14,271 bases of DNA. It comes from JBEBBU01 sp041158225 (GTDB lineage Bacteria; Pseudomonadota; Gammaproteobacteria; Methylococcales; Methylococcaceae). The notes below the pieces were generated by a model. The model had not been told where the DNA came from. It saw nothing but the letters and a program-made list of their open reading frames with translations, and did no database searches. Made by a program: the position numbers and the translations under genes. The number at the start of each line of letters is the position of its first letter. Position 1 is the stretch's first letter. Positions 13,862-14,271 of this stretch are shown here, piece by piece. The stretch covers positions 1 through 14,271 of the forward strand of contig JBEBBU010000113.1 of the NCBI GenBank assembly GCA_041158225.1, read 5' to 3'.

Positions 13862-14271
13862 ATGGCTGATCTGGAGGACGATGAGCCCAGAGCCTGGTGG
13901 CAGACCGTTTCGGGATTGACCACGGCGGTAGTGTTTGTGCTTGCACTGCTTGTCCTGCTGGTGGTTGCGCTGGATCGTTCCGGTTTTTATGAACCAGGAC
14001 GGGGCGTTGAATCTGAAGATGAACACGAAACAGCCACCCGGGTTCACCCATCTGATGCAGATGCGCATAATGGCGCTGGTGCCGGCATTGTCCGTGGCGT
14101 TGCCGGCGAGTATGGCATTCCCAGGTCAGCGGCGCCTCATGTGGCCAATGGTACCCATGTGCCTGAGTTGTCCAGCGAGGCTGTGGCCAACCGTATTACC
14201 GGCAATTATCAGGGGTTCCAGGTCAATACTTCGGGTTATTCGGAAGGTATGTCGTTCACTTTCCAGATGTC
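13862..14271 (+). CDS. Unknown protein with one N-terminal membrane segment, runs off the right edge
   Basis: I do not recognise this protein. The frame is open for 136 codons from the ATG at 13862 to the window end, while the upstream frame is closed by TAA TGA at 13838-13843. GGAG lies 10 bp before the ATG, a slightly long spacing. The protein starts with an acidic stretch (MADLEDDEPRAWWQ). A strong hydrophobic segment follows at about 19-37 (LTTAVVFVLALLVLLVVAL) without a cleavage-site pattern, suggesting a signal anchor. A low-complexity acidic and His/Ala/Gly-rich linker covers about 44-80. The visible end (ANRITGNYQGFQVNTSGYSEGMSFTFQM) looks like the beginning of a folded domain, probably beta-rich and probably periplasmic. 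It is transcribed away from iscR and may share the spacer with its operator. No function can be assigned. Confidence 0.75.
   Translation, partial: MADLEDDEPRAWWQTVSGLTTAVVFVLALLVLLVVALDRSGFYEPGRGVESEDEHETATRVHPSDADAHNGAGAGIVRGVAGEYGIPRSAAPHVANGTHVPELSSEAVANRITGNYQGFQVNTSGYSEGMSFTFQM

Noticed and set aside
13688..14068. A 127-codon N-terminal extension of iscR
   Set aside because: It would cover the iscR promoter and the start of the divergent gene. The ATG at 13687 gives a 162-residue protein with cluster ligands at the family positions.
1..14271. CRISPR arrays, insertion sequences, tRNA or rRNA genes, phage genes
   Set aside because: No regularly spaced repeats, transposase or integrase motifs, or RNA gene signatures were seen; almost all of the DNA is accounted for by conserved genes.

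Overview
The window looks like a chromosomal piece of a gammaproteobacterium with moderately high GC. The evidence is the set of genes and their order: an rsx/rnf ABCDGE cluster running into nth, bamB next to der, yfgM and hisS, and ndk-rlmN close behind an iscR operon. I cannot name the genus. No mobile element, CRISPR array, tRNA or rRNA was seen. Nearly every base lies in housekeeping genes.

Layout. Sixteen genes run on the minus strand without interruption, read from right to left: iscR, a NifS-like cysteine desulfurase, iscA, ndk, rlmN, hisS, a yfgM-like gene, bamB, der, rsxA, rsxB, rsxC, rsxD, rsxG, rsxE and nth. The nth gene is cut by the left edge of the window. Gaps are mostly 0-27 bp and many stops overlap the next start as ATGA. 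The only internal gap of any size is 76 bp, between iscA and ndk. A 174-bp spacer upstream of iscR carries an iscR promoter with an IscR-like operator. On its other side a plus-strand gene of unknown function, with one membrane segment, runs off the right edge.

How the genes fit together. The first block (iscR, desulfurase, iscA) is an Fe-S assembly operon in reduced form: iscU, hscB, hscA and fdx are absent. The middle block covers nucleotide balance (ndk), rRNA/tRNA methylation (rlmN), histidyl-tRNA charging (hisS), envelope quality control and outer-membrane protein assembly (yfgM-like, bamB) and ribosome maturation (der). The genes pilF, rodZ and ispG, often found between rlmN and hisS in relatives, are missing. 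The last block encodes the six-subunit Rnf/Rsx membrane electron-transfer complex and the Fe-S DNA glycosylase Nth. Fe-S biology recurs along the run: a cluster-sensing regulator and assembly factors at the start, and cluster-containing RlmN, Rnf subunits and Nth further on.

I do not see a clearly new biological system. The points most worth a second look are the IscU-less isc operon, the compressed gene order, and the unknown divergent gene with a well-placed Shine-Dalgarno in front of a tiny upstream reading frame.
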